From Labilibaculum sp. (GTDB lineage Bacteria > Bacteroidota > Bacteroidia > Bacteroidales > Marinifilaceae): a stretch of 64,000 nt of DNA. The notes under the pieces are model-generated. The model was not told the DNA's origin. It searched no databases and saw only the letters and a list, made by a program, of their open reading frames with translations. The position numbers and the translations under genes were made by a program. Below, one piece after another: positions 1 through 7,816 of the stretch (positions are counted from its first letter, which is position 1; the number at the start of each line of letters is the position of its first letter). The stretch lies in assembly GCF_963664555.1 (NCBI RefSeq), contig NZ_OY761461.1, positions 1,364,001-1,428,000 on the forward strand, written 5' to 3'.

Positions 1-582
1 GCAAAGATCTTAGCCACGACACAAGACGACACAAGACTTGATGTATTTCAGGAAATTTCTGACTTGAATAAAATAGTGATTGGAGTTGGATTACCAACTA
101 AAGAAAATGATGATACTTTCATAAGTATGGTGATTTTTCAATCAAATAAAGAACGGTTTACTTATTCAAAGCAATATTTATATCCAACTGAAATAGATGT
201 TTTTACTTCAGGACAGAAGCAAATTTATTTGAATTTTGAAGGTGGAAATGTTGTAGCACCTGCAATTTGTTATGAATTATCAATTCCTGAACACTCAGAA
301 ACTGCGCATAAAAATCATGCGAACATTTATATTGCAAGCGTATTGAACTCTATTAATGGTATTAAAGACGATATTAAAAAGCTGTCTGAAATTGCAAAAG
401 AGTTTAAAATGACTGTGTTTATGGCTAATTATATTGGACAATCAGGTGGATATGAATGTGCTGGAAAAACTTCGATATGGAATGAAGAAGGAAAATTAGT
501 TGGACAATTAAATGATAAAAACGAGGGACTTTTAATTTTCGATACAGAAACGAAAGAAGTGATCGAAAAAGGCATAAAATAA
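1..582 (+). CDS. Nitrilase-superfamily carbon-nitrogen hydrolase, 5' end outside window
   Basis: The frame is open from base 1, so the TTG at 64 is not the true start and the N-terminus lies outside the window. The visible part has the nitrilase fold signature around APAICYE, where the Cys is the expected nucleophile of the Glu-Lys-Cys triad, followed by a HANIYIASVLNS-type strand. The family hydrolyses amides or nitriles in the cytoplasm; the substrate cannot be told from this fragment. A strong terminator follows at 665. Family assignment is fairly sure, substrate unknown. Confidence 0.75.
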   Translation, partial: AKILATTQDDTRLDVFQEISDLNKIVIGVGLPTKENDDTFISMVIFQSNKERFTYSKQYLYPTEIDVFTSGQKQIYLNFEGGNVVAPAICYELSIPEHSETAHKNHANIYIASVLNSINGIKDDIKKLSEIAKEFKMTVFMANYIGQSGGYECAGKTSIWNEEGKLVGQLNDKNEGLLIFDTETKEVIEKGIK

Positions 583-664
583 ATCATAATTTGATATATC
601 TATCAAATAGATATGGAGTTGCTGTAACTTTTGTCTGAAAAATTGGTTACCACTCTAATACTGA

Positions 665-699
665 ATGATGAGTCAATTAATTGGCTCATCATTTTTTTT
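665..699 (+). terminator. Rho-independent terminator
   Basis: A near-perfect palindrome centred on CAATTAATTG, with GATGAG/CTCATC outer arms, is followed by eight T. It ends the transcript of the upstream hydrolase. Confidence 0.8.
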
Positions 700-771
700 G
701 TCACTTTTTTTTATTACTTGCGTAGAAAATAAATGATAGTGTACACTTAGTTTTTTTTTAAATTTAAAGTT

Positions 772-927
772 ATGTCGAAAACTATTAGATCAGTTCAGCC
801 CCAAAAAGAGAAGAAAAAAAGATTTCATTCGGAAAAATCAAAAAGAGTGATTCCAAACTATAAATTGCGAGATGGAATTGTAGAGATGGATGCAAATGAA
901 AAGTATTACTTAAAGGATAACTTATAA
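772..927 (+). CDS. Small basic protein, 51 aa, unknown function
   Basis: The ORF runs from ATG 772 to TAA 927 and is too short for most gene callers. The N-terminal half is Lys/Arg-rich (QKEKKKRFHSEKSKR); the C-terminal half is mixed (RDGIVEMDANEKYYLKDNL). No membrane segment or known domain is visible. A terminator directly after its stop and an AT-rich leader before it support a real transcription unit. It might bind nucleic acid or ribosomes by composition, but that is only a guess. Confidence 0.5.
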   Translation: MSKTIRSVQPQKEKKKRFHSEKSKRVIPNYKLRDGIVEMDANEKYYLKDNL

Positions 928-933
928 AAAGTA

Positions 934-962
934 AAAGCGATCAGAAATGGTCGCTTTTTTTT
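934..962 (+). terminator. Rho-independent terminator
   Basis: The arms AAGCGA and TCGCTT are separated by 10 nt and followed by a T-run. It directly follows the 51-aa gene. Confidence 0.75.
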
Positions 963-972
963 ATAAAATAAA

Positions 973-1000
973 AAAACCTTCCTAAATAATTAGGAAGGTT
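973..1000 (-). terminator. Terminator of the tRNA-Trp transcript
   Basis: The perfect 10-bp arms AACCTTCCTA/TAGGAAGGTT have a 6-nt loop. On the minus strand the stem is followed by a T-run, and it lies just 3' of the tRNA. Confidence 0.75.
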
Positions 1001-1004
1001 CCTG

Positions 1005-1077
1005 CACGGGTGGAGAGACTCGAACTCCCGACACCTGGTTTTGGAGACCAGTGCTCTACCAACTGAGCTACACCCGT
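1005..1077 (-). tRNA. tRNA-Trp (anticodon CCA)
   Basis: On the minus strand the acceptor stem ACGGGTG/CACCCGT, the D-arm (AGCTCAGTTGGTAGAGC), the anticodon arm CTGGT-CTCCAAA-ACCAG with anticodon CCA, and a T-arm with GTTCGAGTC are all intact. CCA is not encoded. The length of 73 nt is standard. Confidence 0.97.
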
Positions 1078-1333
1078 CTGTAATTAGCCTTTCCAAAAAT
1101 GTTTTTCCGAAAAGTCTGCGACAAAAGTAGGATATTTTTTTTGATGTGCAAGTCCTTTTTTAGTCTTGATTTATTTTTTGACATGTTAAATTTGCCTCTT
1201 GTTTTGCAGGGGTTTCAGAATGAGATGATTGCTAATGAGGGAGTGATTTTATTCATCGAAAAATAATTTAATAATATTCGTGAAAATGTAGTAAATTAAC
1301 GGGAGAAGTAGAAAATACCAAAAATAATGAGCT

Positions 1334-1777
1334 ATGATAAAATCGAAAAAGGAATATTCCAATGGAGTGGTTACGGTAGTGTACGAATCAGATTTATGTA
1401 TTCATTCCGGTGTTTGTTCTAAAGGGTTGCCAGATGTTTTTCAGCCGGGAACAAGACCTTGGGTTAAAGCAAAAGGAGCTGGTACTGAAGAGATCATTAG
1501 GCAGGTGCAAAAATGCCCGTCAAGAGCACTTTCCTTTTATATGAATAGTCCCGATCCGGAAGATGGTGAAAAAGGTCCGATTAAAGCAATTGAAGCCGGG
1601 CACAAAGTGGAAGTATTTAAAGATGGTCCGATTATGATGGAAGGACCTATAACTCTTGTTGGTTCAGATGGACAGAGAAAAGTAATGGCGAATGCTTGCT
1701 ATTTTTGTCGTTGCGGTGCATCCAAAAGCAAGCCATTTTGCGATGGTTCACACAAAGAGATCGGATTTAAAGAATAA
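1334..1777 (+). CDS. Ferredoxin-like (Fer4_19) plus CDGSH iron-sulfur protein
   Basis: 147 aa. The N-terminal half (about 8-70) is a divergent mono-cluster 4Fe-4S domain of the YjdI type, with CIHSGVCSKGLPDVF and a later KCPSRAL Cys. The C-terminal part ends in a CDGSH motif, CRCGASKSKPFCDGSH, which in this family ligates a 2Fe-2S cluster through three Cys and one His. The protein is probably a cytoplasmic redox or iron-sulfur transfer factor; partners are unknown. It is monocistronic, with an AT-rich leader. Domain calls are confident, function is not. Confidence 0.85.
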   Translation: MIKSKKEYSNGVVTVVYESDLCIHSGVCSKGLPDVFQPGTRPWVKAKGAGTEEIIRQVQKCPSRALSFYMNSPDPEDGEKGPIKAIEAGHKVEVFKDGPIMMEGPITLVGSDGQRKVMANACYFCRCGASKSKPFCDGSHKEIGFKE

Positions 1778-1783
1778 AAAAGA

Positions 1784-1917
1784 AAGAGGGTATCCGAAAA
1801 GTAAAGTTTCACTTAGGAATGTTTGTTGAGTGAGGTCGAAATATTTGTTAATTAAGCATTAAGATTCTTCGACAAACTTAGAATGAAGATAGAATTGAAT
1901 TTTTCGGACACCCTCTT
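1784..1917. repeat. MITE-like element with 17-bp terminal inverted repeats
   Basis: The left arm 1784-1800 (AAGAGGGTATCCGAAAA) is complementary to the right arm 1901-1917 at 16 of 17 positions. The interior holds a second imperfect pairing around GACAAACTTAGAATG. The element lies between convergent genes, so it could serve as a bidirectional terminator or be a small non-autonomous repeat. Confidence 0.5.
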
Positions 1918-1927
1918 AAATTTGTTG

Positions 1928-2788
1928 TTAAATTTTAACCGTGATGGAACTGCGGGTTATGGAATAAACTGCAAAATAGCCAACAGCACCATTTGTGATA
2001 TTACTTCGTATGTTGGCAGGCGGACCGGAAAACAAAGGTATTTGTTCCATATCCATAAATTGAAGTTCATTTACAAAGTCAAAATAATCTTCTGTCATGG
2101 CATATGTTTCTAAAGTAATCAGATCATTAGCATGAATTATCTCGTCGGGTTTTTCCTGATCAAAGAAACCAACTTCCACTCCTTTTGAATTTTCTCCATT
2201 AAAAAAAGTATCCTCAGCTATAACAACTTCGGTTATGGTATCGTGAACTAAAACATTATTAATTTGGCAGGCAAAACCGTAATAATCTTCACTCTCGATA
2301 TTATCTTTCAGATATAAGGATAGAAGCCAATATTCCTTTTTGTCGCCTTCTTCATCAATGTGCTTCTCATCGTAATTCATTTCTATTGAATCTATTTTGT
2401 GGGGAAATGGCATAAATGATCGAGCTTCATAATTTTCCGTTTCTCCATCGTGATCGATATCAATATTTGAGACAGACAGGAAGTATGTTTTTCCTGAAAT
2501 ACCGGAAAATTCATTACTACTTTCATAAAAGCCAGGACTGGTTTCTTCATACATAAAGTCGGATGTTCCATCGCTGACTTTTATAGTTGCATTTGTGACA
2601 GGTATTGCTTTTTGGTTATAGAATACATCACTTGATTCACTTAGCTTTACAAAATGCTTTTTAAAATCATTTGTTACTTTGGCTTCAACTGATAAGCGGG
2701 TATAGGTACTGTCTAACTCCACATCCATTTTCTCTGTGCAGGAGCTTAAAATTAAAATAGATGAGATGAAATATATGAGTTGTTTCAT
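1928..2788 (-). CDS. DUF4249 lipoprotein, TonB-receptor partner
   Basis: 286 aa with a lipoprotein signal (hydrophobic stretch ending ILSSC at about residue 16). The body matches the DUF4249 pattern: VEAKVTND, repeated beta strands, and FMPFPHKIDSIE. DUF4249 genes in Bacteroidota usually sit directly after a TonB-dependent receptor, as here with a 4-bp gap, and are thought to be outer-membrane-associated accessory lipoproteins. The ligand is unknown. It is the last gene of the sigma/FecR/receptor unit. Confidence 0.8.
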   Translation of the reverse strand: MKQLIYFISSILILSSCTEKMDVELDSTYTRLSVEAKVTNDFKKHFVKLSESSDVFYNQKAIPVTNATIKVSDGTSDFMYEETSPGFYESSNEFSGISGKTYFLSVSNIDIDHDGETENYEARSFMPFPHKIDSIEMNYDEKHIDEEGDKKEYWLLSLYLKDNIESEDYYGFACQINNVLVHDTITEVVIAEDTFFNGENSKGVEVGFFDQEKPDEIIHANDLITLETYAMTEDYFDFVNELQFMDMEQIPLFSGPPANIRSNITNGAVGYFAVYSITRSSITVKI

Positions 2789-2792
2789 GCTT

Positions 2793-5375
2793 TTAAAATT
2801 TGAAATTATAGGTTACCGATGGGACAAAAGTGAACAGATAAGTTTTTTCAGCATAAATCTTTTTAGGATCATTTTCATCCTGAATAAAGTTTACAATCCA
2901 TGGATTTTTTCTTCCGTAGGCATTGTATAAGGAAAAGTTCCATTCACCTTCCCATTTTCTATTTGTTTTTTTCTTATTCTTAACCGTTAAAGCTAAATCC
3001 ATGCGATGATAATCCGGCAAACGGTAGGAATTTCTATCTGAATATATTTTTATAAATGCACCTTGATATTCCGCTCTGCCTGTTGGAAAAGTGATGGGTT
3101 TTCCGGTAGAATATGCAAAATTGGCTGAAATACTCGTTCTTGGCGTTAATTGATAACTAACAGAGGCCTTAAAATCATGTGGCACATCATATGGCGAACG
3201 ATACGATCTGCCTTCATTAATTCCAGTAACAGTACGTTTTGTACGTGCATAAGTATATCCAAACCAGCCTTGTAAGCGATTCAGGTTAAGTTGAGTCATG
3301 AATTCAAAACCATAAGCCTCAGTTGAGCCGAATCGTAATTCGCCTTCCAATTCTTTATTGAGAAGTAAGTTGGCAAAATCTTTAAAATCAACACTGTTCT
3401 TCATTTTCTTATAATAGAGTTCTACTGATGATTCAATCGTATTATCTCTAAAATTTCGGAAGTATCCAATGGCATATTGATCTGACTTTTGAGGCTTGAC
3501 ATTAGGCGAGGAGGGGAACCAAACATCTAAAGGCATTCCTCCTGAAGAATTTTGTGCAAGTTGCATATATTGTACGGTTCTCGAGTAACTCATTTTAACC
3601 GATGAAACGTCATTTAGTGAATATAGGAGTCCGGCCCTTGGTTCCCAGTTCGAATAAGTATTGAAGATTTTTCCCGGTTTATAAACTGTAGAATCGACAA
3701 CTTGATAGTTATCATCAAAATCGTAAATGGTACCACTTCCTACATTATTGAACATTGAAAATCGCAATCCGTATTTTAGAGTTAATAGACTGCCTATTTT
3801 TTGTTCGTTGGAAATATATAAGGCTTCCTCGAATGCATTTGAATCGTTTACCTTATATTCCGAAATAAATGATTCTTCGCCAACACCATGGGCATAACCT
3901 GGTTCAAATTTGTGATAGGTGAATATTCCTCCAAATTTGATTGTATTATTTGGATTTAAGAAGAAATTAAAATCTTGTTTAACTGATAAATCTTCAAGTT
4001 TAGATTTCCATTCAAAGGCATTAGCCCCTCCGCTATCAGACAGGTCATAATTGTATTTACTCCAAAGTAGTGTTGTGTTGGAAAAAAGTTTGTTGGAGTA
4101 AAGGTGGTTCCATCTGAGGGTTAAAGTTTGATTTCCAAAAGAGAGCTGGTTTTCATTGCTTTTGAATTTGTCTTTACCAAAGTATGTTGAAATAAATAAG
4201 CGGTTTTTATCATCGAATTTATGGTTTACTTTCGCATTTAAATCGTAAAAATACACAATGTTGTCATTTACATCTTCATTAGAAGAAAGACGAAGAAATA
4301 AATCCAAATAACTTCTTCGTCCACTAAGAATAAATGAAGTTTTTTCATTTTCACCAATTGGGCCTTCCAAAGTTAAGCGAGACGAAATTGTTCCAATTCC
4401 ACCATTTCCTGAGAATTTTTTCGAATTTCCATTTTTCATTCTGATGTCTAAAAAGGAGGATAGTCTGCCTCCAATTCCAGCAGGGATATCTCCTTTATAT
4501 AGCTTTAAATCGCTGATAGCATCGTTATTAAAAATGGAGAAAAATCCTAAAAGGTGAGAGGCATTGTAAACAGGGGCTTCATCCAAAAGAATTAGATTCT
4601 GATCAGGATTTCCCCCTCTAACACTAAATCCGGTTGTTCCTTCGGCGGCAGGTTTTACACCGGGAAGCATTTGAATGGCTTTTATTAAATCAACTTCTCC
4701 CATCAGTGCAGGAAGTTTTTTTACTGTTGAAACAGGAAGTTTTACAACACTCATTTCATTGCGATTGATGTTTTTGGCGGCACCTTCTCCTGTTACCACA
4801 ACTTCGCTAATTTGCTGACTTTCACTTTCCAATTCAACTGAAAGAACTTTGTTTTCTTCAATTTCGATAATAGATTCTTCTGTTTTATTACCTAAAAACG
4901 AATAACTAATCGTGTATTTCCCGGAAGGGATACTCAGCGAATAAAACCCGTACATATTGCTAACTGTTCCATTTGCTAATTCCTTAATGCAGCATGCGGC
5001 TCCAATTATGTCTTCACCCGTTTTTTTATCACGAATATATCCACTAATGGTTACTGTTTTTTTTTGTATGATTTTAAATGATATCTGCTTCTCAATTATT
5101 CTGTATTTAAGTTGCAATTGAAGAGATATTTTGTCAAGCAGAAGATCCAGTGCATATTCCTTTTTACCCAAATGAATAGTTTTCTGACTGAGCTCACTGT
5201 CTGTTGGATACGTGTAATTGTATCCGGATTGAGTTTTTATCAGGTTCATTAATTCATTAAATGTATAGGAATTCTTTTCTGTTTTTATAATATTATTGAT
5301 CCTATCTTGTGACAATAGATTTGTACTCCCCAGCAACATTATTATGCAGCTAAGGGTAAGAATGATGTGCTTCAT
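2793..5375 (-). CDS. TonB-dependent outer-membrane receptor with STN and carboxypeptidase-like domains
   Basis: 860 aa. After a signal peptide (about 1-22) comes an STN/secretin-like N-terminal domain (about 40-110), used in FecA-type receptors to signal to a FecR protein. A carboxypeptidase-regulatory-like beta domain (about 113-195) and the plug (VVKLPVSTVKKLPALMGEVDLIKAIQMLPG region) follow, then the beta-barrel ending in aromatic VPSVTYNFKF. The gene follows fecR-like and ECF sigma genes, so the receptor likely imports a ligand and reports its binding to FecR. Substrate unknown; no carbohydrate genes are linked to this unit. Confidence 0.88.
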   Translation of the reverse strand: MKHIILTLSCIIMLLGSTNLLSQDRINNIIKTEKNSYTFNELMNLIKTQSGYNYTYPTDSELSQKTIHLGKKEYALDLLLDKISLQLQLKYRIIEKQISFKIIQKKTVTISGYIRDKKTGEDIIGAACCIKELANGTVSNMYGFYSLSIPSGKYTISYSFLGNKTEESIIEIEENKVLSVELESESQQISEVVVTGEGAAKNINRNEMSVVKLPVSTVKKLPALMGEVDLIKAIQMLPGVKPAAEGTTGFSVRGGNPDQNLILLDEAPVYNASHLLGFFSIFNNDAISDLKLYKGDIPAGIGGRLSSFLDIRMKNGNSKKFSGNGGIGTISSRLTLEGPIGENEKTSFILSGRRSYLDLFLRLSSNEDVNDNIVYFYDLNAKVNHKFDDKNRLFISTYFGKDKFKSNENQLSFGNQTLTLRWNHLYSNKLFSNTTLLWSKYNYDLSDSGGANAFEWKSKLEDLSVKQDFNFFLNPNNTIKFGGIFTYHKFEPGYAHGVGEESFISEYKVNDSNAFEEALYISNEQKIGSLLTLKYGLRFSMFNNVGSGTIYDFDDNYQVVDSTVYKPGKIFNTYSNWEPRAGLLYSLNDVSSVKMSYSRTVQYMQLAQNSSGGMPLDVWFPSSPNVKPQKSDQYAIGYFRNFRDNTIESSVELYYKKMKNSVDFKDFANLLLNKELEGELRFGSTEAYGFEFMTQLNLNRLQGWFGYTYARTKRTVTGINEGRSYRSPYDVPHDFKASVSYQLTPRTSISANFAYSTGKPITFPTGRAEYQGAFIKIYSDRNSYRLPDYHRMDLALTVKNKKKTNRKWEGEWNFSLYNAYGRKNPWIVNFIQDENDPKKIYAEKTYLFTFVPSVTYNFKF

Positions 5376-5383
5376 TTATTAAT

Positions 5384-6334
5384 TTACTTTAGTAGGATTA
5401 TATTTTCTTTTTGTTCGGGTTTGAGATTAAGTGTAAAGCAAAGAGATTTTATTATGCTTTCCAGATTTTGATCCTCAAATACCGCAGAAAGCGAAAGTTG
5501 AGATTTTGATATATTTTGGATCTGAATTGTGGTGTTAAAGAGTTCGCATAAATCTTTGCAAACTACTTCTAGTTTCTCGTTGTTATACTTTAATAGTTTT
5601 ACCGTAAAATCAATTTTATTGGATTCAGAACCTCTTTTTAGAACCACTTTTTGATTGTTTACAAATTGCGCACAATCACCTTTCAGTAATCTGGTTTTAT
5701 TTTTTGGATTTCCTTTTTCCATAAACTCCACAATTCCAGTTCGAACTTTTATCGTTGTTCTGTCAATATCTTCTTTTATTCTAAAAGACGTACCAACAAC
5801 CATTGTTCGGGTTTGCCCAGATAAAATAACAAAAGGTTTTTCTTTGTTTTTGGCAACATTAAAAAAAGCTTCTCCTTTTAAGGTAACCAGTCTTTCACTC
5901 TTTGAAAAATGATCTGGATATTCAATTCTGGAACCTTCTGCAAGAACAATGGATGTACCATCAGGAAGTACCAGGGTTTTCTCAGTTTGCTCCATGTTCG
6001 AAACAATTATATTTGAATTTTCAGGAGAAATAAAAAGATATCCGAACAAACTAGTTGAAATGAGAGTGGCTATAAGGGCTGCATACCGAAGTGTTCTTTT
6101 TAGATGTTGTGATTTTCTTTTTGATTTTTTTGCTAATAAATTTTGAAATCCTGTTTCTGAATCGAATTCGATTTTTTTAGATCTGGATTCTTTTGCATCC
6201 CAATATATCTTTAGCTCATTAAAATACTTCTGATTATCAGGATCTTTATCCAGCCATATTTCTAGCTTTTGCTTTGTTTTCTCGTCACATTTTTCATTTA
6301 AATAGTCGGTTAATACTTCGGTGTTTACCTTCAT
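5384..6334 (-). CDS. FecR-family anti-sigma factor
   Basis: The start at MKVNTEVLTDYLNEKC (6334) is preferred over the upstream ATG at 6364, because family members begin this way. The N-terminal cytoplasmic sigma-binding region contains KIYWDAKE. One membrane helix lies near residue 85-105 (LRYAALIATLISTSLFGYLF). The periplasmic FecR domain contains LPDGTSIVLAEGSRIEYP and GEAFFNVAKNKEKPF, and a C-terminal DUF4974-like domain follows. It would hold the adjacent ECF sigma factor inactive until the receptor signals. Confidence 0.9.
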   Translation of the reverse strand: MKVNTEVLTDYLNEKCDEKTKQKLEIWLDKDPDNQKYFNELKIYWDAKESRSKKIEFDSETGFQNLLAKKSKRKSQHLKRTLRYAALIATLISTSLFGYLFISPENSNIIVSNMEQTEKTLVLPDGTSIVLAEGSRIEYPDHFSKSERLVTLKGEAFFNVAKNKEKPFVILSGQTRTMVVGTSFRIKEDIDRTTIKVRTGIVEFMEKGNPKNKTRLLKGDCAQFVNNQKVVLKRGSESNKIDFTVKLLKYNNEKLEVVCKDLCELFNTTIQIQNISKSQLSLSAVFEDQNLESIIKSLCFTLNLKPEQKENIILLK

Positions 6335-6477
6335 GGCGCATGATATTATTGGCATTCGAAACAAAAAAATTGCAATTTTAGTTGTTTGAGTTTCTACAAA
6401 AAGTAAGGTGTTTTGTTTGAACTCTATTGGTAAGACAATGACTAAGCATTTTACCCCTAGTTGAAAAGTGATTTTTT

Positions 6478-7026
6478 TTATTTTTTTTCTAAAAAGAAAA
6501 AATAAATTAGGAAATCGGATTTACTTAATTGAGTTCTTAATTTTTTAATTGCAGAATTCATATGGTTTTCAATGGTTTTTTTTGAGATATTCAATTCATT
6601 TGAAATTTCATCATATGATAATTGAAAATTTCTACGCAGTAAGAAAACTTCTTTGCATTTGGGAGGGAGTGAATTGACTGCTTTTTCAATTTTTATATTC
6701 AAAGCTGTCAGGTCTTTTTCGCGGTTTAATTCATTAGGGGAGTCAATAGGATCTTCAATTTCTTCAATTGGGATAATGGATTGCTTATAACTTTTTTTCA
6801 TATGGTCCAAGCAGGAGTTTTTAACGGCCCGATATAAATAAGAGGATATAGAAGAGGTAATATCAGGTGATTTATCCCATATTTTCAAGAAAACATCCTG
6901 CACTAGATCTTCACATAAATCATGGTCAGGAAGGAAGGAGTAGGCAAAATTGCACAATGGAGAATAAAATTCTTTGAATGTTTTTTCAAAATCAATATTT
7001 GTTTTGTTTTTAGAAAGCACAAGCAT
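6478..7026 (-). CDS. ECF-type RNA polymerase sigma factor
   Basis: About 182 aa from ATG 7026, chosen because GGAG lies 6 nt upstream; the ORF itself opens at 7050. Region 2 is visible as EDLVQDVFLKIWDKSPDI and region 4 as LPPKCKEVFLLRRNFQLSYDEIS followed by the HTH KKTIENHMNSAIKKL. This is the Bacteroidota FecI-like class. It heads the divergon of FecR, TonB receptor and DUF4249 genes and would activate them when released. Confidence 0.92.
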   Translation of the reverse strand: MLVLSKNKTNIDFEKTFKEFYSPLCNFAYSFLPDHDLCEDLVQDVFLKIWDKSPDITSSISSYLYRAVKNSCLDHMKKSYKQSIIPIEEIEDPIDSPNELNREKDLTALNIKIEKAVNSLPPKCKEVFLLRRNFQLSYDEISNELNISKKTIENHMNSAIKKLRTQLSKSDFLIYFFFLEKK

Positions 7027-7127
7027 AATATCTCCGTTTTTAAAAATCAAAAGTAGAAAAATAATCTCGTATTAATGGTTTTATTGTTTCGTTAATAATT
7101 ATTTGGAGATGGAATGAAAGTAAGGAA

Positions 7128-7161
7128 GGGAAAAAAGAAAACCCTCTGCATTAGCAGAGGG
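7128..7161 (-). terminator. Terminator after hpf
   Basis: The perfect stem CCCTCTGC/GCAGAGGG has a 4-nt loop and is followed on the minus strand by TTTTC and more T. It lies 8 bp beyond the hpf stop. Confidence 0.85.
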
Positions 7162-7169
7162 ATGATATT

Positions 7170-7469
7170 TTATTTATTGGCTTTTACCTCTTTATATTTT
7201 AATATTTGAGTTCGTAAGGCTTCTGCAACCAAATCGGCGGCTTCTTCAAAGCTTGAGCTTTTCTTTTTTGCAAAAAGCTCACTTCCAGGAACTTTAATTT
7301 TCACCTCAACAACTTTATTCTCTTTTGTACTTGATTTGTCAACATTTAGTATAACATCATATCCTGTAATTGTACTTTCCAACTTCTCAAGTTTTTTAAA
7401 TTTTTGGTTGATAAAAGCTTCTAATTTGCTATCTGCCTTAAAACCTACGGATTGCATTTTCATGTTCAT
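7170..7469 (-). CDS. hpf: Ribosome hibernation promoting factor (short HPF)
   Basis: About 99 aa, matching the short HPF/YfiA family: MQSVGFKADSKLEAFINQ, then TGYDVILNVDKSS and EVKIKVPGSELFAKKKSSSFEEA. These proteins bind the 30S decoding centre and dimerise or inactivate 70S ribosomes in stationary phase. I start at ATG 7469 because AGGAGG lies 7 nt upstream, unusual for Bacteroidota where Shine-Dalgarno sites are weak; GTG 7472 is possible. It is monocistronic, with its own terminator. Confidence 0.92.
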   Translation of the reverse strand: MNMKMQSVGFKADSKLEAFINQKFKKLEKLESTITGYDVILNVDKSSTKENKVVEVKIKVPGSELFAKKKSSSFEEAADLVAEALRTQILKYKEVKANK

Positions 7470-7763
7470 CACAATTCCTCCTATATTTTAATGTGCGTCT
7501 TATTGCACAAGTTAATATTCTGTTAAATATGAACCGGTTCCTGTTGTTCGCGCGACAATGGCTTTTTAAGCCACAAATGATTAATCTTTCTAGATTGAAA
7601 ATACGTAAAAAAACTAAGGAAAAGAAATGCAAAAGTTGAATTTAAATGTCTTTAACAATTTATATTTCACAATAGCTTAATTATAAGGTGTATAATTTTT
7701 ATTGAAAATTAAACTTTTGAAAATCTATTGTTATAATTTGCCTAAGGATGTTTGTTTTTACAG

Positions 7764-7799
7764 AAAAAGACGAAAAACAAGATCGTTTTCCGTCTTTTT
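7764..7799 (-). terminator. Terminator after the GH3 gene
   Basis: The arms AAAAAGACG/CGTCTTTTT with inner AAAAC/GTTTT pairing form a hairpin 18 bp past the GH3 stop. On the minus strand the T-run follows, so it likely ends the polysaccharide utilisation operon. The rest of 7473-7816 shows only the hpf leader and AT-rich DNA. Confidence 0.75.
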
Positions 7800-7816
7800 G
7801 AAACCAACTAATCTAA

